In this document: piece after piece, positions 35,646 to 44,779 of the stretch
How positions within the stretch are numbered: the first letter of the stretch is position 1
Layout: each line of letters begins with the position of its first letter
Origin: Plantactinospora sp. KBS50
GTDB taxonomy: Bacteria; Actinomycetota; Actinomycetes; Mycobacteriales; Micromonosporaceae
Assembly: GCF_002285795.1 (NCBI RefSeq)
Contig: NZ_CP022961.1
Location: 1,674,001-1,738,000, forward strand
DNA: 64,000 nucleotides
Direction: 5' to 3'
The notes under the pieces: generated by a model
Database searches by the model: none
Told to the model about the DNA's origin: nothing
Seen by the model: the letters and a program-made list of their open reading frames with translations, nothing else
Program-made: the position numbers and the translations under genes

Positions 35646-36509
35646 ATGTCGGGCTGGGCGGCGGAGGCGGGCCTGTCGGTGCAGACCGACCTTCTCAACC
35701 CGAGCACCCGGCCCGGCCTGCGGTTGCCCGGTCGGGTGAGCCTCGCCGCCACGCTCGGCGCGCTGCGGGTGGACCGGGTGCTGCTCGGCCTGGTGGCCAA
35801 GGTGGAGGACGCGGACGGCGGTCAGTCGCTTGTCGAGTTCCACCGGGCCGCGGTGGCCGGTCCGTTCGTCCTGGCCGCCGGGGAGCGCCGGGTGGTGCCG
35901 TTCTCGGTGCAGGTGCCGTGGGAGACGCCGTTGACGGTGATCGCCGACAAGGCGCCGCTCAGTCTGCGGATGGGACTGCGTACCGACGTGGTGGTGGGCG
36001 TGGACGCGGCGCGCGACGACCTGCGGCCGCTGTTCGTGCACGCCCTGCCGGCGCAGGCGGGGATCCTGGACACCCTCGCCGGCCTCGGCTTCGAGCTGCG
36101 GCAGGCGGCGCTGCGCGCCGGCCGGCTGCCCGGGGTACGGCAGGAACTCGGATTTCATCAGGTGGTCGGCTACTGGGCCGCGCCGATGTACGCGGGGCCG
36201 ATGAACGAGCTTGAGGTGACCCTGCTGACCGACGCGTACGGGGTGGAGGCGATCTTCTGGCTGGACCGGCGGCTCGCGCTCTCCGGCGGCGGGCACACCA
36301 GCATCAGCCGGTTCCGGGTCAACCACGCCGGGGCCGACCGGGTCGACTGGCCGAAGGTGCTGGACGGCTGGCTGCGGCGGGCCATCGACCGGCACGCCTC
36401 GGCCGCGTCGCAGTACCACGCGCACCCGCACCTGACCGAGTCTCCCCAGGTCAGTCGCCCGCCGGATCCGATCGAGCAGGGCGGCGACCCGGGCGCCACG
36501 GCCGGCTGA
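35646..36509 (+). CDS. Sporulation-control protein Spo0M-like
   Basis: A 287-residue arrestin-fold protein of the SpoOM family, which in Bacillus affects sporulation control. Typical stretches are LRLPGRVSL near residue 25, VPFSVQVPWETPLT and MRTD-like LGLRTDVVVGVDAARDD, and the family signature LPAQAGILDTLAGLGF. It begins 10 bp after the CNNM stop, so it may be co-transcribed. Its role in actinomycetes is not established. Confidence 0.8.
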   Translation: MSGWAAEAGLSVQTDLLNPSTRPGLRLPGRVSLAATLGALRVDRVLLGLVAKVEDADGGQSLVEFHRAAVAGPFVLAAGERRVVPFSVQVPWETPLTVIADKAPLSLRMGLRTDVVVGVDAARDDLRPLFVHALPAQAGILDTLAGLGFELRQAALRAGRLPGVRQELGFHQVVGYWAAPMYAGPMNELEVTLLTDAYGVEAIFWLDRRLALSGGGHTSISRFRVNHAGADRVDWPKVLDGWLRRAIDRHASAASQYHAHPHLTESPQVSRPPDPIEQGGDPGATAG

Positions 36510-36633
36510 CGGGCCGTGGCCGACCGGCGTACGCCGGCCCGGGTCCGCCGGGCACGGCGACCCGAGGTTGCTGACCGCGGCCCGCGGCGGGGTCGGGTGC
36601 GTGCGGCGGCAGCGGCGGGGTAGAACAGTCGCC

Positions 36634-37338
36634 ATGGCCGACACCCGGACCGCGCCCGGCGCGCAGCAGTTCATCCCGCCCGACGCCCAGGACCTGCCCG
36701 CGCTGAAGGCCGCCGCGGCCGGCTGCCGGGGCTGTGAGCTGTACGAACCGGCGACCCAGACGGTCTTCGGCCGGGGTGACGCGCATGCTCCGGCGGTCTT
36801 CGTGGGCGAGCAGCCGGGCGACGTGGAGGATCAGAAAGGTCTGCCGTTCGTCGGACCGGCCGGGCGCCTGTTGCGGGAGGCCGTCGACGACGCGGGCATC
36901 GACCCGAAACACATCTACCTCACCAACGCCGTGAAGCACTTCCGGTTCGAGCTGCGCGGCAGGCGGCGCATCCACCAGACCCCGGACCGGGTGCACATCG
37001 TGGCCTGCCGCCCCTGGCTGGTGGCCGAGTTCGGCCGGCTCCGGCCCGCGGTGGTCGTGGTGCTCGGGGCCACCGCCGGCAAGGCGCTGCTCGGCCCGTC
37101 GTTCCGGGTCACGCAGGCGCGCGGCCGGCTCATGCCGTGGCCGGACGCCGCGCAGAACCCGGACGACTTCCGGCAGGTGCCGATCGACTCCCGCGGCGAG
37201 CGGGCGGACGCGCCGCCGGCCCAGCTGCTGGCCACCATCCACCCGTCCGCCGTGCTGCGCGCCGACAACCGCGACGAGGCGTACGCGGGTCTGGTGGCCG
37301 ACCTGAAGGTGGCGGCCGGGGTGCTGCGCCGCCGGTGA
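36634..37338 (+). CDS. udgX: Uracil-DNA glycosylase UdgX-type
   Basis: A 234-residue family 4-like UDG with 4Fe-4S cysteines (C31 and C34 plus later Cys). GEQPGDVEDQKGLPFVGPAGRLL holds the active site. The loop GRRRIHQTP has H114, the position at which UdgX makes a covalent bond to the abasic site after uracil removal. The best-studied enzyme has KRRIH, here it is RRRIH. ATG at 36634 begins the conserved part. Confidence 0.87.
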   Translation: MADTRTAPGAQQFIPPDAQDLPALKAAAAGCRGCELYEPATQTVFGRGDAHAPAVFVGEQPGDVEDQKGLPFVGPAGRLLREAVDDAGIDPKHIYLTNAVKHFRFELRGRRRIHQTPDRVHIVACRPWLVAEFGRLRPAVVVVLGATAGKALLGPSFRVTQARGRLMPWPDAAQNPDDFRQVPIDSRGERADAPPAQLLATIHPSAVLRADNRDEAYAGLVADLKVAAGVLRRR

Positions 37339-37420
37339 ACCGCCGCTGGTCGGGCCGGTGGTCGGCGTTGCCGGTCGGCGCCGCTGGGCGCGGGCCGGCC
37401 CGGGTGCCAGACTGACCGGC

Positions 37421-38563
37421 ATGCAGCAGCATCTCTACGAGCCCGTGCACCAGGAGTTCCGGGAGCTGTGTCGCGAGTTCCTGGCCCGCGAGGCGGTGCC
37501 CCGGCACGAGCGGTGGGAGGCCGACGGCATCGTCGAGCGGGACGTCTGGCGGGCCGCGGGGGCGGCCGGGCTGCTCGGCCCCGACGTACCGCAGGAGTAC
37601 GGCGGCGGTGGCCAGCGGGACTTCCGGTTCAACGCGGTGCTGGTCGAGGAGATCGTCGCGGCGGGCTGCTCGGGACTGGGCTTCGGGCTGCACAACGACG
37701 TCGTGGCGCCGTACCTCACCGACCTGACCACCGACCACCAGCGCAAGCGTTGGCTGCCCGGGTTCTGCTCCGGCGAGCTGATCACGGCGATCGCGATGAG
37801 CGAGCCGGCCGCCGGCTCGGACCTGGCGGGCATCCGCACCACCGCGGTCCGCGACGGCGACGGCTACGTCCTCAACGGCCAGAAGACCTTCATCACCAAC
37901 GGCGAACTGGCCGATCTCGTGGTCGTGGTGGCCAAGACGGCACCCGAGCAGGGTGCGCACGGCGTGAGCCTGATCGCCGTGGAGCGGGACACCCCGGGGT
38001 TCAGCCGGGGGCGCCGGCTGGCCAAGGTGGGTCTGAAGGCGAACGACACCGCCGAGCTGTTCTTCGACGACTGCCGGGTGCCGGCGGAGAACCTGATCGG
38101 CACCGAGAACCACGGCTTCTATCACCTGATGGGCAACCTGCCCCGGGAACGGCTGAGCATCGCGGTCGTGGCGGTGGCCGCGGCCGAGCATCTGCTCGCC
38201 ACCACCCTGGAGTACGCGCGCAGCCGGCAGGCGTTCGGCCGGCCGATCGGCGCGTTCCAGCACAACCGGTTCCTGCTGGCGGAGCTGGACACCGAGGTCA
38301 CCATCGCGCGGACGTTCCTGAACCACTGCGTCGCGGAGTTCATCGCCGGCCGGCTGTCGGTCGCCGACGCGGCCAAGGCGAAGTGGTGGACGACCGAGTT
38401 GCAGAACAAGGTCGCCGACCGCTGCGTGCAGTTGCACGGCGGGTACGGCTTCATGCTCGAATACCCGGTGGCGCGTGCCTGGCTGGACAGCCGGGTGCAG
38501 ACGATCTACGGCGGGACGACGGAGATCATGAAGGAGATCATCGGTCGCGGGCTCGGCCTGTGA
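37421..38563 (+). CDS. Acyl-CoA dehydrogenase
   Basis: A 380-residue flavoprotein with all three ACAD domains. The FAD/substrate motifs are ITAIAMSEPAAGSDLAGI and YVLNGQKTFITNGELADL. The catalytic Glu region is WLDSRVQTIYGGTTEIMKEIIGRGLGL at the C-terminus. Chain-length preference cannot be told. The start at 37421 lies in a GC-rich context with no clear ribosome-binding site, suggesting a near-leaderless message. Confidence 0.88.
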   Translation: MQQHLYEPVHQEFRELCREFLAREAVPRHERWEADGIVERDVWRAAGAAGLLGPDVPQEYGGGGQRDFRFNAVLVEEIVAAGCSGLGFGLHNDVVAPYLTDLTTDHQRKRWLPGFCSGELITAIAMSEPAAGSDLAGIRTTAVRDGDGYVLNGQKTFITNGELADLVVVVAKTAPEQGAHGVSLIAVERDTPGFSRGRRLAKVGLKANDTAELFFDDCRVPAENLIGTENHGFYHLMGNLPRERLSIAVVAVAAAEHLLATTLEYARSRQAFGRPIGAFQHNRFLLAELDTEVTIARTFLNHCVAEFIAGRLSVADAAKAKWWTTELQNKVADRCVQLHGGYGFMLEYPVARAWLDSRVQTIYGGTTEIMKEIIGRGLGL

Positions 38564-38615
38564 CGCCGGCGGAACTCGGGTGCCGGGACGCCGCCGGGAA
38601 GGGTCCGGTCCGCCC

Positions 38616-39965
38616 ATGACGACCGAGGTACCCGCGCCGGTGCGGGTGGGGATCGACGTCGCGCCGATCCGCCGGCGGACGCTCCGGCTGCTGTTCATGA
38701 CGCAGATCATCGGCGGGATCGGGGTGACCATCGGGGTCACCGTGGGCGCCCTGCTGGCCCGGGACAACGCCGGTACCGCCGTCTCCGGGCTGGCCTCGTC
38801 GTGCGCGGTGGTGGGGGCGGCGTTGCTGGCCGTACCGGTCACCCGGGTGATGGCCGGCTACGGCCGCCGGCCGGGGCTGGCGCTGGCGTACCTTTGCGGG
38901 GCGGCCGGCGGGTTGCTGGTGGTGGTCGCGGCCGTGCACCACTGGGTGCCGTTGCTGTTCGCCGGGATGCTGCTGTTCGGCGGCGGCAGCGCGGCGAACC
39001 TCCAGGCCCGGTACGCCGCCGTCGACCTGGCCGAGCCGGCCCGCCGGGCCCGGCAGCTGTCCCTGGTGGTCTGGGCCACCACCATCGGCGCGGTGGCGGC
39101 GCCGAACTTCGCCACGCTTGCCGACGCGACGACCCGCGGGCTCGGGCTGCCCCGGTACGCCGGGCCGTTCGCGTTCAGCGCCGCCGCCTTCGTGCTGGCG
39201 GCCGTGCTGCTGCTCGTGCTGCTGCGCCCGGACCCGCTGCTCACGGCCCGCCGGCTGGCGGCGGCCGGCGCCGCCGGTACGGCCGACCCGCCCGGAGCCG
39301 GCGCCGCGGGTATCGCGGCCGACCCGCCCGGTACGACGCGCCCGGTTGGCCGGTACGGGCTGCGGGACGCCCTGCGGGTGGTGGCGGCGCGGCCGGACGC
39401 CCGGCTCGGGATGGCCGCCGTCGCGGTCGGCCACGTCGTCATGGTCGCGGTGATGACGATGACCCCGGTACGCATCGGCGAGTCGCACGGCGACGCGGAC
39501 GTGCTGCGGCTGGTCGGCCTGGTGCTGAGCCTGCACATCGCCGGCATGTACGCGCTGTCCCCGCTGGTCGGCTGGTCGGCAGACCGGTTCGGCCGGCGGG
39601 CGGTGATCCTCGGCGGCGTGGCCGTGCTGCTGGTCGCGTGTGCGGTGGCCGGCAGCGCCGGGCACGACACGCCCTGGTTGGCTGTCGGCCTGGTCCTGCT
39701 GGGCCTCGGCTGGTCCGCGACCATGGTCGCGGGCTCCACGCTGCTGTCCGAGTCGGTGCCCGGGCAGGTGCGGCCGGCCGCCCAGGGGCTGACCGATCTG
39801 GTGATGGGGCTGGCCGGCGCGTCGGCCGGCGGGGTCAGCGGGTTTGTCGTGCAGTTCGCCGGCTATCCGGTGCTGACCGCGCTGGCGGCGGTCGCCGCCG
39901 TGCCGCTGCTGGCGTTAGCGTTGCGGCGGGTGCCGGCGATGGCCGCGGGTGCCGGAGGCGGGTGA
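38616..39965 (+). CDS. Major facilitator superfamily transporter
   Basis: A 449-residue predicted 12-helix transporter. The MFS loop motif appears as VMAGYGRRPGLALAYL between helices 2 and 3, and again in the second half as GWSADRFGRRAVILGG. A central Ala/Pro/Gly-rich loop (about residues 215-250) splits the halves. Substrate unknown, drug/metabolite efflux likely. It lies 52 bp after the acyl-CoA dehydrogenase stop on the same strand. Confidence 0.85.
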   Translation: MTTEVPAPVRVGIDVAPIRRRTLRLLFMTQIIGGIGVTIGVTVGALLARDNAGTAVSGLASSCAVVGAALLAVPVTRVMAGYGRRPGLALAYLCGAAGGLLVVVAAVHHWVPLLFAGMLLFGGGSAANLQARYAAVDLAEPARRARQLSLVVWATTIGAVAAPNFATLADATTRGLGLPRYAGPFAFSAAAFVLAAVLLLVLLRPDPLLTARRLAAAGAAGTADPPGAGAAGIAADPPGTTRPVGRYGLRDALRVVAARPDARLGMAAVAVGHVVMVAVMTMTPVRIGESHGDADVLRLVGLVLSLHIAGMYALSPLVGWSADRFGRRAVILGGVAVLLVACAVAGSAGHDTPWLAVGLVLLGLGWSATMVAGSTLLSESVPGQVRPAAQGLTDLVMGLAGASAGGVSGFVVQFAGYPVLTALAAVAAVPLLALALRRVPAMAAGAGGG

Positions 39966-40006
39966 CCCACGGACGGCGTCCGGGCGGGTCGGAGGGGAGC
40001 GGTGCG

Positions 40007-40207
40007 GTGCGGTTGACGGATTTCTGGGACCGGCTGGAGGAGGCCTTCGGCCCGGGTTACGCCGCCAGCCTCGCCACCGACCAGGTGCTGTCCCAGTTGT
40101 CCGGGCGGACCATCCGGCAGGCCATCGCGGACGGCGAGGAGACGGCGACGGTGTGGCGTGCGGTCTGCGCGGCCTATCCCGACCGGGTGCCCGCGCGACT
40201 ACGCTGA
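40007..40207 (+). CDS. DUF3046 family protein
   Basis: A 66-residue protein, MRLTDFWDRLEEAFG at the start, LSGRTIRQAIADGEETATVW in the middle. DUF3046 genes sit immediately before recA in many actinobacteria, and this one does too. GGAGGGGAG stands 7 bases before the GTG. Function unknown. Confidence 0.85.
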   Translation: MRLTDFWDRLEEAFGPGYAASLATDQVLSQLSGRTIRQAIADGEETATVWRAVCAAYPDRVPARLR

Positions 40208-40244
40208 GCTGCATTTTCACGCGACCCGCGTGTCCGACGCGATC

Positions 40245-40260
40245 TCGTACACGTGTTCGG
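40245..40260. promoter_or_regulatory. LexA/SOS-box-like site upstream of recA
   Basis: TCGTAC-ACGT-GTTCGG matches the actinobacterial SOS consensus TCGAAC-N4-GTTCGA at 10 of 12 defined positions. It lies 143 bp before the recA ATG. LexA control of recA is expected, the site call is by eye. Confidence 0.6.
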
Positions 40261-40312
40261 CTATTGTCCACGGCGAGGCGCTGTCCACAGGCCACGGCCC
40301 GGTCGGTCGTGT

Positions 40313-40335
40313 TTGTCGTACCCAGCGCCTAGCGT
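40313..40335 (+). promoter_or_regulatory. Candidate LexA-independent (PafBC/RecA-NDp-type) recA promoter
   Basis: TTGTCGTAC, 8 bases, then TAGCGT resembles the RecA-NDp motif (TTGTCRGTG-N8-TAnnnT) used by PafBC for LexA-independent damage response in mycobacteria. The first six bases and the -10 spacing agree, the last three bases of the left box do not. Transcription would begin near 40341-40343. Confidence 0.5.
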
Positions 40336-40387
40336 GTCCCGTGTGACGAAAAGTTCGAAGACGCCGGCGAAGGCAGGGGTGGCGACC

Positions 40388-42523
40388 ATGGCGGCAGGAC
40401 CTGACCGGGAGAAGGCACTCGACCTGGCTCTCGCTCAGATCGACAAGCAGTTCGGCAAGGGGTCGGTGATGCGACTGGGCGAGCGCCCGGTCGTGCAGAC
40501 CGCCGTCATCCCGACCAGCTCCATCGCGCTCGACGTGGCGCTCGGGGTGGGCGGGCTGCCCCGGGGCCGGGTGGTCGAGATCTACGGCCCGGAGTCCAGC
40601 GGTAAGACGACGGTGGCGCTGCACGCGGTGGCCAACGCCCAGCGGGCCGGCGGCATCGCGGCCTTCATCGACGCCGAGCACGCGCTCGACCCGGAGTACG
40701 CCCGGGCGCTCGGGGTGGACACGGATGCCCTGCTGGTCTCCCAGCCGGACACCGGCGAGCAGGCGCTGGAGATCGCCGACATGCTGGTCCGCTCCGGCGC
40801 GCTGGACATCATCGTGATCGACTCGGTGGCCGCCCTGGTGCCGCGCGCCGAGATCGAGGGCGAGATGGGCGACAGCCACGTGGGCCTCCAGGCCCGGCTG
40901 ATGAGCCAGGCGCTCCGCAAGATCACCGGTGTGCTCAACAACACCGGCACGACCGCGATCTTCATCAACCAGCTCCGCGAGAAGATCGGTGTGATGTTCG
41001 GCTGCATGTCGTACTCGACCAGGGTCACCCTGGCCGACGGCCGGCAGGAGAAGATCGGCAGGATCGTCAACCAGCGGATGGACGTCGAGGTCCTCTCCTA
41101 CAACCCGGACACCGACCGGGTGGAGCCGCGGCGGATCACGAACTGGTTCAACAACGGGCCGGCGGAGAGTTTTCTTCAGTTCACGGTGGCCAAGGCGGGC
41201 GGCAGCGGGCGCGCGCGGTTTGCCGCCACCGCCAACCACCTGATCCGTACCCCCGGAGGGTGGCAGGCCGCCGGTGACCTGATCGCGGGTGACCGGGTGA
41301 TGCTGGCCGAGGAGCGCCGGCTCGGCGAACAGCAGTGGCAGGTCGTGCTCGGCTCGCTGCTGGGTGACGGCAACCTCTCGCCCGGCCGGAATGGGCGGTC
41401 CGGGGTTCGTTTCCGGCTCGGACACGACGCCCGCCAGGCGGCCTATCTCGACTGGAAGGTGTCGCTGCTGGGCAACATTTCCGTGTCGCGCCGGGTCGAT
41501 CCGCGCGGCGCTGTGCTCGCCGACTTCACGCCGTTGCCCGAGCTGGACGAGTTGCACCGCGCGGTCTATCTCGGCGACGGAAGGAAGCACCTCGGCTGGG
41601 ATTACCTCAAGGCGCTGACCCCCCTGGCGCTCGCCGTGTGGTACATGGATGCCGGGTGTTTCACCGACCGCTCCACGGGGGTGCGGCAGCGCGCCGATGA
41701 TGGATCCGGTCGGATCGAGATCTGCGTCGAGACGATGTCCGAGGGCAGCCGGGAGCGGCTTGTCGACTATCTCCGTGATGTCCATGACCTGGACGTCACG
41801 CTGATCGCCAACGGGGTGCGCGGCGCCGCCATCGTGTTCACGGCGGCGTCCTCGGCCCGGTTCCACGAATTGACGGCCCCCTACGTCCCTGCGGCCATGG
41901 AATCGAAGCTTCCGCCGCGTTTCCGGGGACGGTGCACGGTCGAGCCTCAGCTCGCCGCCGCCGAGTTGGCCCCCGTCCCGGCTCGGGTTCTGGACGTTCG
42001 GGTGAAACCGAAGGGGCGGTCCATGAACCGGTTCGACATCGAGGTCGAGGGCAACCACAACTATTTCGTCGACGGCGTCATGGTGCACAACAGCCCCGAG
42101 ACGACGACCGGTGGGCGGGCGCTGAAGTTCTACGCCTCGGTCCGGTTGGACGTGCGCCGCATCGAGAGCCTCAAGGACGGCACCGACGTGGTCGGCAACC
42201 GGACCCGGGTCAAGGTCGTGAAGAACAAGGTCGCCGCGCCGTTCAAGCAGGCCGAGTTCGACATCATGTACGGCAAGGGCATCTCCCGGGAGGGCTCGCT
42301 GATCGACGTGGGCGTGGAGCAGTCGATCATCCGCAAGTCCGGCGCCTGGTACACCTACGACGGGGACCAGCTCGGGCAGGGCAAGGAGAAGGCCCGGGAG
42401 TTCCTGCGCGAAAACCCGGACGTGGCCGCCGAGATCGAGAAGAAGATCCTCGAGAAGCTGGGCGTGGGCACCGGCGCCGGCGACGCCGCCAGCGGCCCCG
42501 AGTTGCCGCCGGTGGACTTCTGA
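40388..42523 (+). CDS. recA: Recombinase RecA, interrupted by an intein
   Basis: A 711-residue precursor: N-extein 205, intein 363, C-extein 143 residues, giving a normal 348-residue RecA after splicing. Walker A is GPESSGKTT near residue 67 and the L2 region continues across the insertion (KIGVMFG then [16 protein letters not shown]). RecA drives strand exchange and LexA cleavage. ATG at 40388 ([13 protein letters not shown]) is the family start, although an in-frame GTG at 40343 could be used from a leaderless transcript. SOS-type sites lie upstream and recX follows 32 bp downstream. Confidence 0.96.
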   Translation: MAAGPDREKALDLALAQIDKQFGKGSVMRLGERPVVQTAVIPTSSIALDVALGVGGLPRGRVVEIYGPESSGKTTVALHAVANAQRAGGIAAFIDAEHALDPEYARALGVDTDALLVSQPDTGEQALEIADMLVRSGALDIIVIDSVAALVPRAEIEGEMGDSHVGLQARLMSQALRKITGVLNNTGTTAIFINQLREKIGVMFGCMSYSTRVTLADGRQEKIGRIVNQRMDVEVLSYNPDTDRVEPRRITNWFNNGPAESFLQFTVAKAGGSGRARFAATANHLIRTPGGWQAAGDLIAGDRVMLAEERRLGEQQWQVVLGSLLGDGNLSPGRNGRSGVRFRLGHDARQAAYLDWKVSLLGNISVSRRVDPRGAVLADFTPLPELDELHRAVYLGDGRKHLGWDYLKALTPLALAVWYMDAGCFTDRSTGVRQRADDGSGRIEICVETMSEGSRERLVDYLRDVHDLDVTLIANGVRGAAIVFTAASSARFHELTAPYVPAAMESKLPPRFRGRCTVEPQLAAAELAPVPARVLDVRVKPKGRSMNRFDIEVEGNHNYFVDGVMVHNSPETTTGGRALKFYASVRLDVRRIESLKDGTDVVGNRTRVKVVKNKVAAPFKQAEFDIMYGKGISREGSLIDVGVEQSIIRKSGAWYTYDGDQLGQGKEKAREFLRENPDVAAEIEKKILEKLGVGTGAGDAASGPELPPVDF
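41003..42091 (+). mobile_element. RecA intein (M. leprae-type) with homing-endonuclease domain
   Basis: A 363-residue in-frame intein, residues C206 to N568 of the precursor. The splice signals are intact: Cys1 ([13 protein letters not shown]), block [11 protein letters not shown] (T-x-x-H replaced by ATANH), and the C-terminal VDGVMVHN followed by Ser+1. From memory it closely resembles the M. leprae RecA intein and shares its MFG/SPET insertion point, unlike the M. tuberculosis RecA intein. LAGLIDADG motif 1 is VLGSLLGDG (320-328, D327 present). Motif 2 is LAVWYMDAG (415-423), where the acidic residue is Ala422. Splicing is expected, DNA cleavage is doubtful. Confidence 0.95.
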
Positions 42524-42555
42524 GGGCGGCTGAGGGCGAGCGGAGCGGTTGACGC

Positions 42556-43269
42556 ATGCCCGGAAGACGTGGTGCCCGCACCGGCCGGGGTTGGGACGCC
42601 TCCCCACCCCGGCCGCGCCGGCCCCGGGGAGACGGTCGGGCAACCGGCGGTAGGGCAACCGACGGCCGGCCGGCCGACAGCGGGCCGGCCGGCGACGATC
42701 CGCCGCCCCGCGACGAGGCGGAGGTGGCCCGGGAGATCTGCCTGCGCCAGCTCGCCGTCCGCCCGCGCACCCGGGCGGAGCTGGCCACCGCGTTGGCCCG
42801 GCGCGGGATATCCGAGGAGATCGCCGACACGGTGCTGGACCGGTACGGCGAGGTCGGCATGATCGACGATGCCGCGTTCGCCCGGGCCTGGGTGAGCAGC
42901 CGGCACGCGGGCCGTGGCCTGGCCCGCCGGGCCCTGGCCAACGAGCTGCGGCAGCGTGGGGTCGACCGGGAGGTCGCCACCGAGGCGCTGGGTGAACTGG
43001 ACGAGTCGACCGAGGCCGAGACCGCGCGGGCGCTGGTGGCCCGGAAGTTGCGTACCGCCCGGGGCGAGCCGGACGCGATCTTCCGCCGGCTGGTCGGGAT
43101 GCTGGCCCGGCGGGGCTATCCGCCACAGGTGGCGATCCGGGCCGTGCAGGACGGGCTGGCCGCGCAGAGCGCCGAGGCCGCGGAACTCATGGACCAGATC
43201 GACGCGGACGCGCTGGCCGACGCCGAGTCGGGGGAGGGCGACCGGGACGGTCGGTACGGTTCGTCGTAG
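42556..43269 (+). CDS. recX: RecA regulator RecX
   Basis: A 237-residue RecX with an unusual basic Pro/Gly/Arg-rich N-terminal extension of about 52 residues. The three-helix repeats follow (ICLRQLAVRPRTRAELATALARRGI, then IDDAAFARAWVSSRHAGRGLARRALANELRQRGV). It binds the RecA filament and inhibits it. Located 32 bp after recA on the same strand, the standard order. Confidence 0.92.
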   Translation: MPGRRGARTGRGWDASPPRPRRPRGDGRATGGRATDGRPADSGPAGDDPPPRDEAEVAREICLRQLAVRPRTRAELATALARRGISEEIADTVLDRYGEVGMIDDAAFARAWVSSRHAGRGLARRALANELRQRGVDREVATEALGELDESTEAETARALVARKLRTARGEPDAIFRRLVGMLARRGYPPQVAIRAVQDGLAAQSAEAAELMDQIDADALADAESGEGDRDGRYGSS

Positions 43270-43279
43270 GGGGTGCGCG

Positions 43280-44131
43280 GTGCTGAAGGTCTGTCTCAAC
43301 GGCGGCCGGAGCCGGCGGGAACATCCGGCCGTTCCGGTCACCGGAGCCGAACTGGCCGCCGACGCCGTGGCCTGTGTGGCGTCCGGCGTGACCGCCATCC
43401 ACCTGCACCCGCGTGACCACGACGGCGCCGAGACCCTGGCCGCGACCTTCGTGGCGGAGTCGGTGGCCGCGGTCCGGGCCGCCTGCCCCGGCACGCCGAT
43501 CGGAATCAGCACCGGCGCCTGGATCGTCCCGGAACCCGCCGCCCGGGTCGCGGCCGTGCGCAGTTGGGTCACCCTGCCGGACTTCGCCTCGGTCAACGCG
43601 CACGAGCCCGGTGCCGAGGCGGTGGCGATGGCCCTGCACGAGCGGGGGATCGGGGTGGAGGCGGGGTTGTGGACGCCGGACGCGGTGGCGGCGTACCGGC
43701 GGTGGCGGGTGCCGGTGCACCGGGTGCTGCTGGAGTGTCTGCGGCCGGATCCGGACGGCGCCACCGCGCAGGCCGAGGAACTGTTGGCCGCGCTGCGGGC
43801 CGGCGGCCCGGATGCCGCCGCCGACACCCAACCCGCCGACACCCAACCCGCCGACACCCAACCCGCCGACACCCAACCCGCCGACACCGACACCGCCGAC
43901 ACCGACACCGCCGAGCCCGCGGAGACCGGGACCGGCGCCGCCGCGGAGCCGGAGCCGCCGGTGCTGCTGCATGCCGAGGGTCCCGGCACGTGGCCGGTGC
44001 TGGCGCTGGCGGTGCGGTACGGCCTGCACACCAGGATCGGGCTGGAGGACACCGCCGAACTGCCGGACGGGTCCCCGGCACCGGACAACCTCGCGCTGGT
44101 CGCCGCGGCCGTGGCCCTCGGCGCCCGCTGA
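43280..44131 (+). CDS. BKACE-family enzyme (beta-keto acid cleavage)
   Basis: A 283-residue member of the DUF849/BKACE family, TIM-barrel Zn enzymes that cleave beta-keto acids with acetyl-CoA. The N-terminal MLKVCLNGGRSR and metal-binding HLHPRDHDG are present, and SVNAHEPGAEAV follows. Residues about 181-210 are a DTQPA/DTDTA repeat that looks inserted between barrel elements. The true substrate is unknown. The GTG start is 11 bp after recX. Confidence 0.8.
   Translation: MLKVCLNGGRSRREHPAVPVTGAELAADAVACVASGVTAIHLHPRDHDGAETLAATFVAESVAAVRAACPGTPIGISTGAWIVPEPAARVAAVRSWVTLPDFASVNAHEPGAEAVAMALHERGIGVEAGLWTPDAVAAYRRWRVPVHRVLLECLRPDPDGATAQAEELLAALRAGGPDAAADTQPADTQPADTQPADTQPADTDTADTDTAEPAETGTGAAAEPEPPVLLHAEGPGTWPVLALAVRYGLHTRIGLEDTAELPDGSPAPDNLALVAAAVALGAR
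43820..43909 (+). repeat. 15-bp minisatellite inside BKACE gene
   Basis: GCCGACACCCAACCC repeats four times (43820-43879), followed by two copies of GCCGACACCGACACC (43880-43909). All units preserve the frame and add ADTQP and ADTDT pentapeptides. Confidence 0.92.
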
Positions 44132-44527
44132 TCAACGGTGGCCCGTGGTACGGGCGGGACCGGCGGGTCGAGCGGGACGATCGGGGCATCGGGAAACGGC
44201 TGGTCGATCATGACTCCTTGACCGAACGGCCCCTTGCGACCTAGCCTCGCCTACAAAGGTGAGAACCGCCCGACCAGTGCAGGCAACGCGCACAACATAG
44301 ATCGCATAACAGTACGACAACACTTCGGCCAGCTCAGCGGCCAGATTACTCGCCCCGGACGGGCCGGTCCGGGGCGTGACGACATCGATGTCGGCCCCCG
44401 GCGACGCGGCAACCCCGCGCCGTTCGGTGGCACCTACCCGCAGCCGCTGCCCAGGTCGGGCGTCTCCAAGCGCAAGGCGGACCGGAGGCCTACCGCTTCC
44501 GGTGCCGCGTCGTGGAGGGAGGCGGCC
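44132..44527. other. 396-bp non-coding gap upstream of the rny unit
   Basis: No gene with good support. It contains a sigma-70-like promoter (separate entry) and an AT-richer block at about 44283-44325. The region gives the rny transcript a leader of several hundred bases if the promoter at 44218 is used. I see no known RNA family in it. Confidence 0.5.
44218..44247 (+). promoter_or_regulatory. Candidate sigma-70-type promoter for rny unit
   Basis: TTGACC (44218-44223), 18-bp spacer, TAGCCT (44242-44247). Both boxes agree well with the housekeeping actinobacterial consensus. Confidence 0.5.
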
Positions 44528-44779
44528 ATGACCTGGTGGCAGCAGGGCCGTGATTCAGACGTGTCGACCGGCGGGAGCCGGATCCGGAAGACAACCGACG
44601 GCGTCGTCGGTTGGCCCGGCCGCGACACCGGTAGCCCGCACCTCCGCGTACCCGGACCTCCCCGGGCCCTCGCGCACCGGCCGGGCGGGTGCTCCGGGAC
44701 GCCGGCCGTCTCCCGCGCCGCGCTCCGGCCGCACGCCCGGATGGCGGCGCCAGCCCTGGCCGGCGGAGCGGCCCGATGA
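44528..44779 (+). CDS. Small ORF translationally coupled to rny
   Basis: An 83-residue frame beginning MTWWQQGRDSDVSTGGSRIR. It has a very strong GGAGGGAGG ribosome-binding site 5 bases upstream. Its stop overlaps the rny ATG as ATGA, a 4-bp overlap typical of coupling. The protein is basic, Pro/Arg/Gly-rich and matches no family I know. It may be a regulatory upstream ORF. Without homologues the call stays uncertain. Confidence 0.42.
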   Translation: MTWWQQGRDSDVSTGGSRIRKTTDGVVGWPGRDTGSPHLRVPGPPRALAHRPGGCSGTPAVSRAALRPHARMAAPALAGGAAR

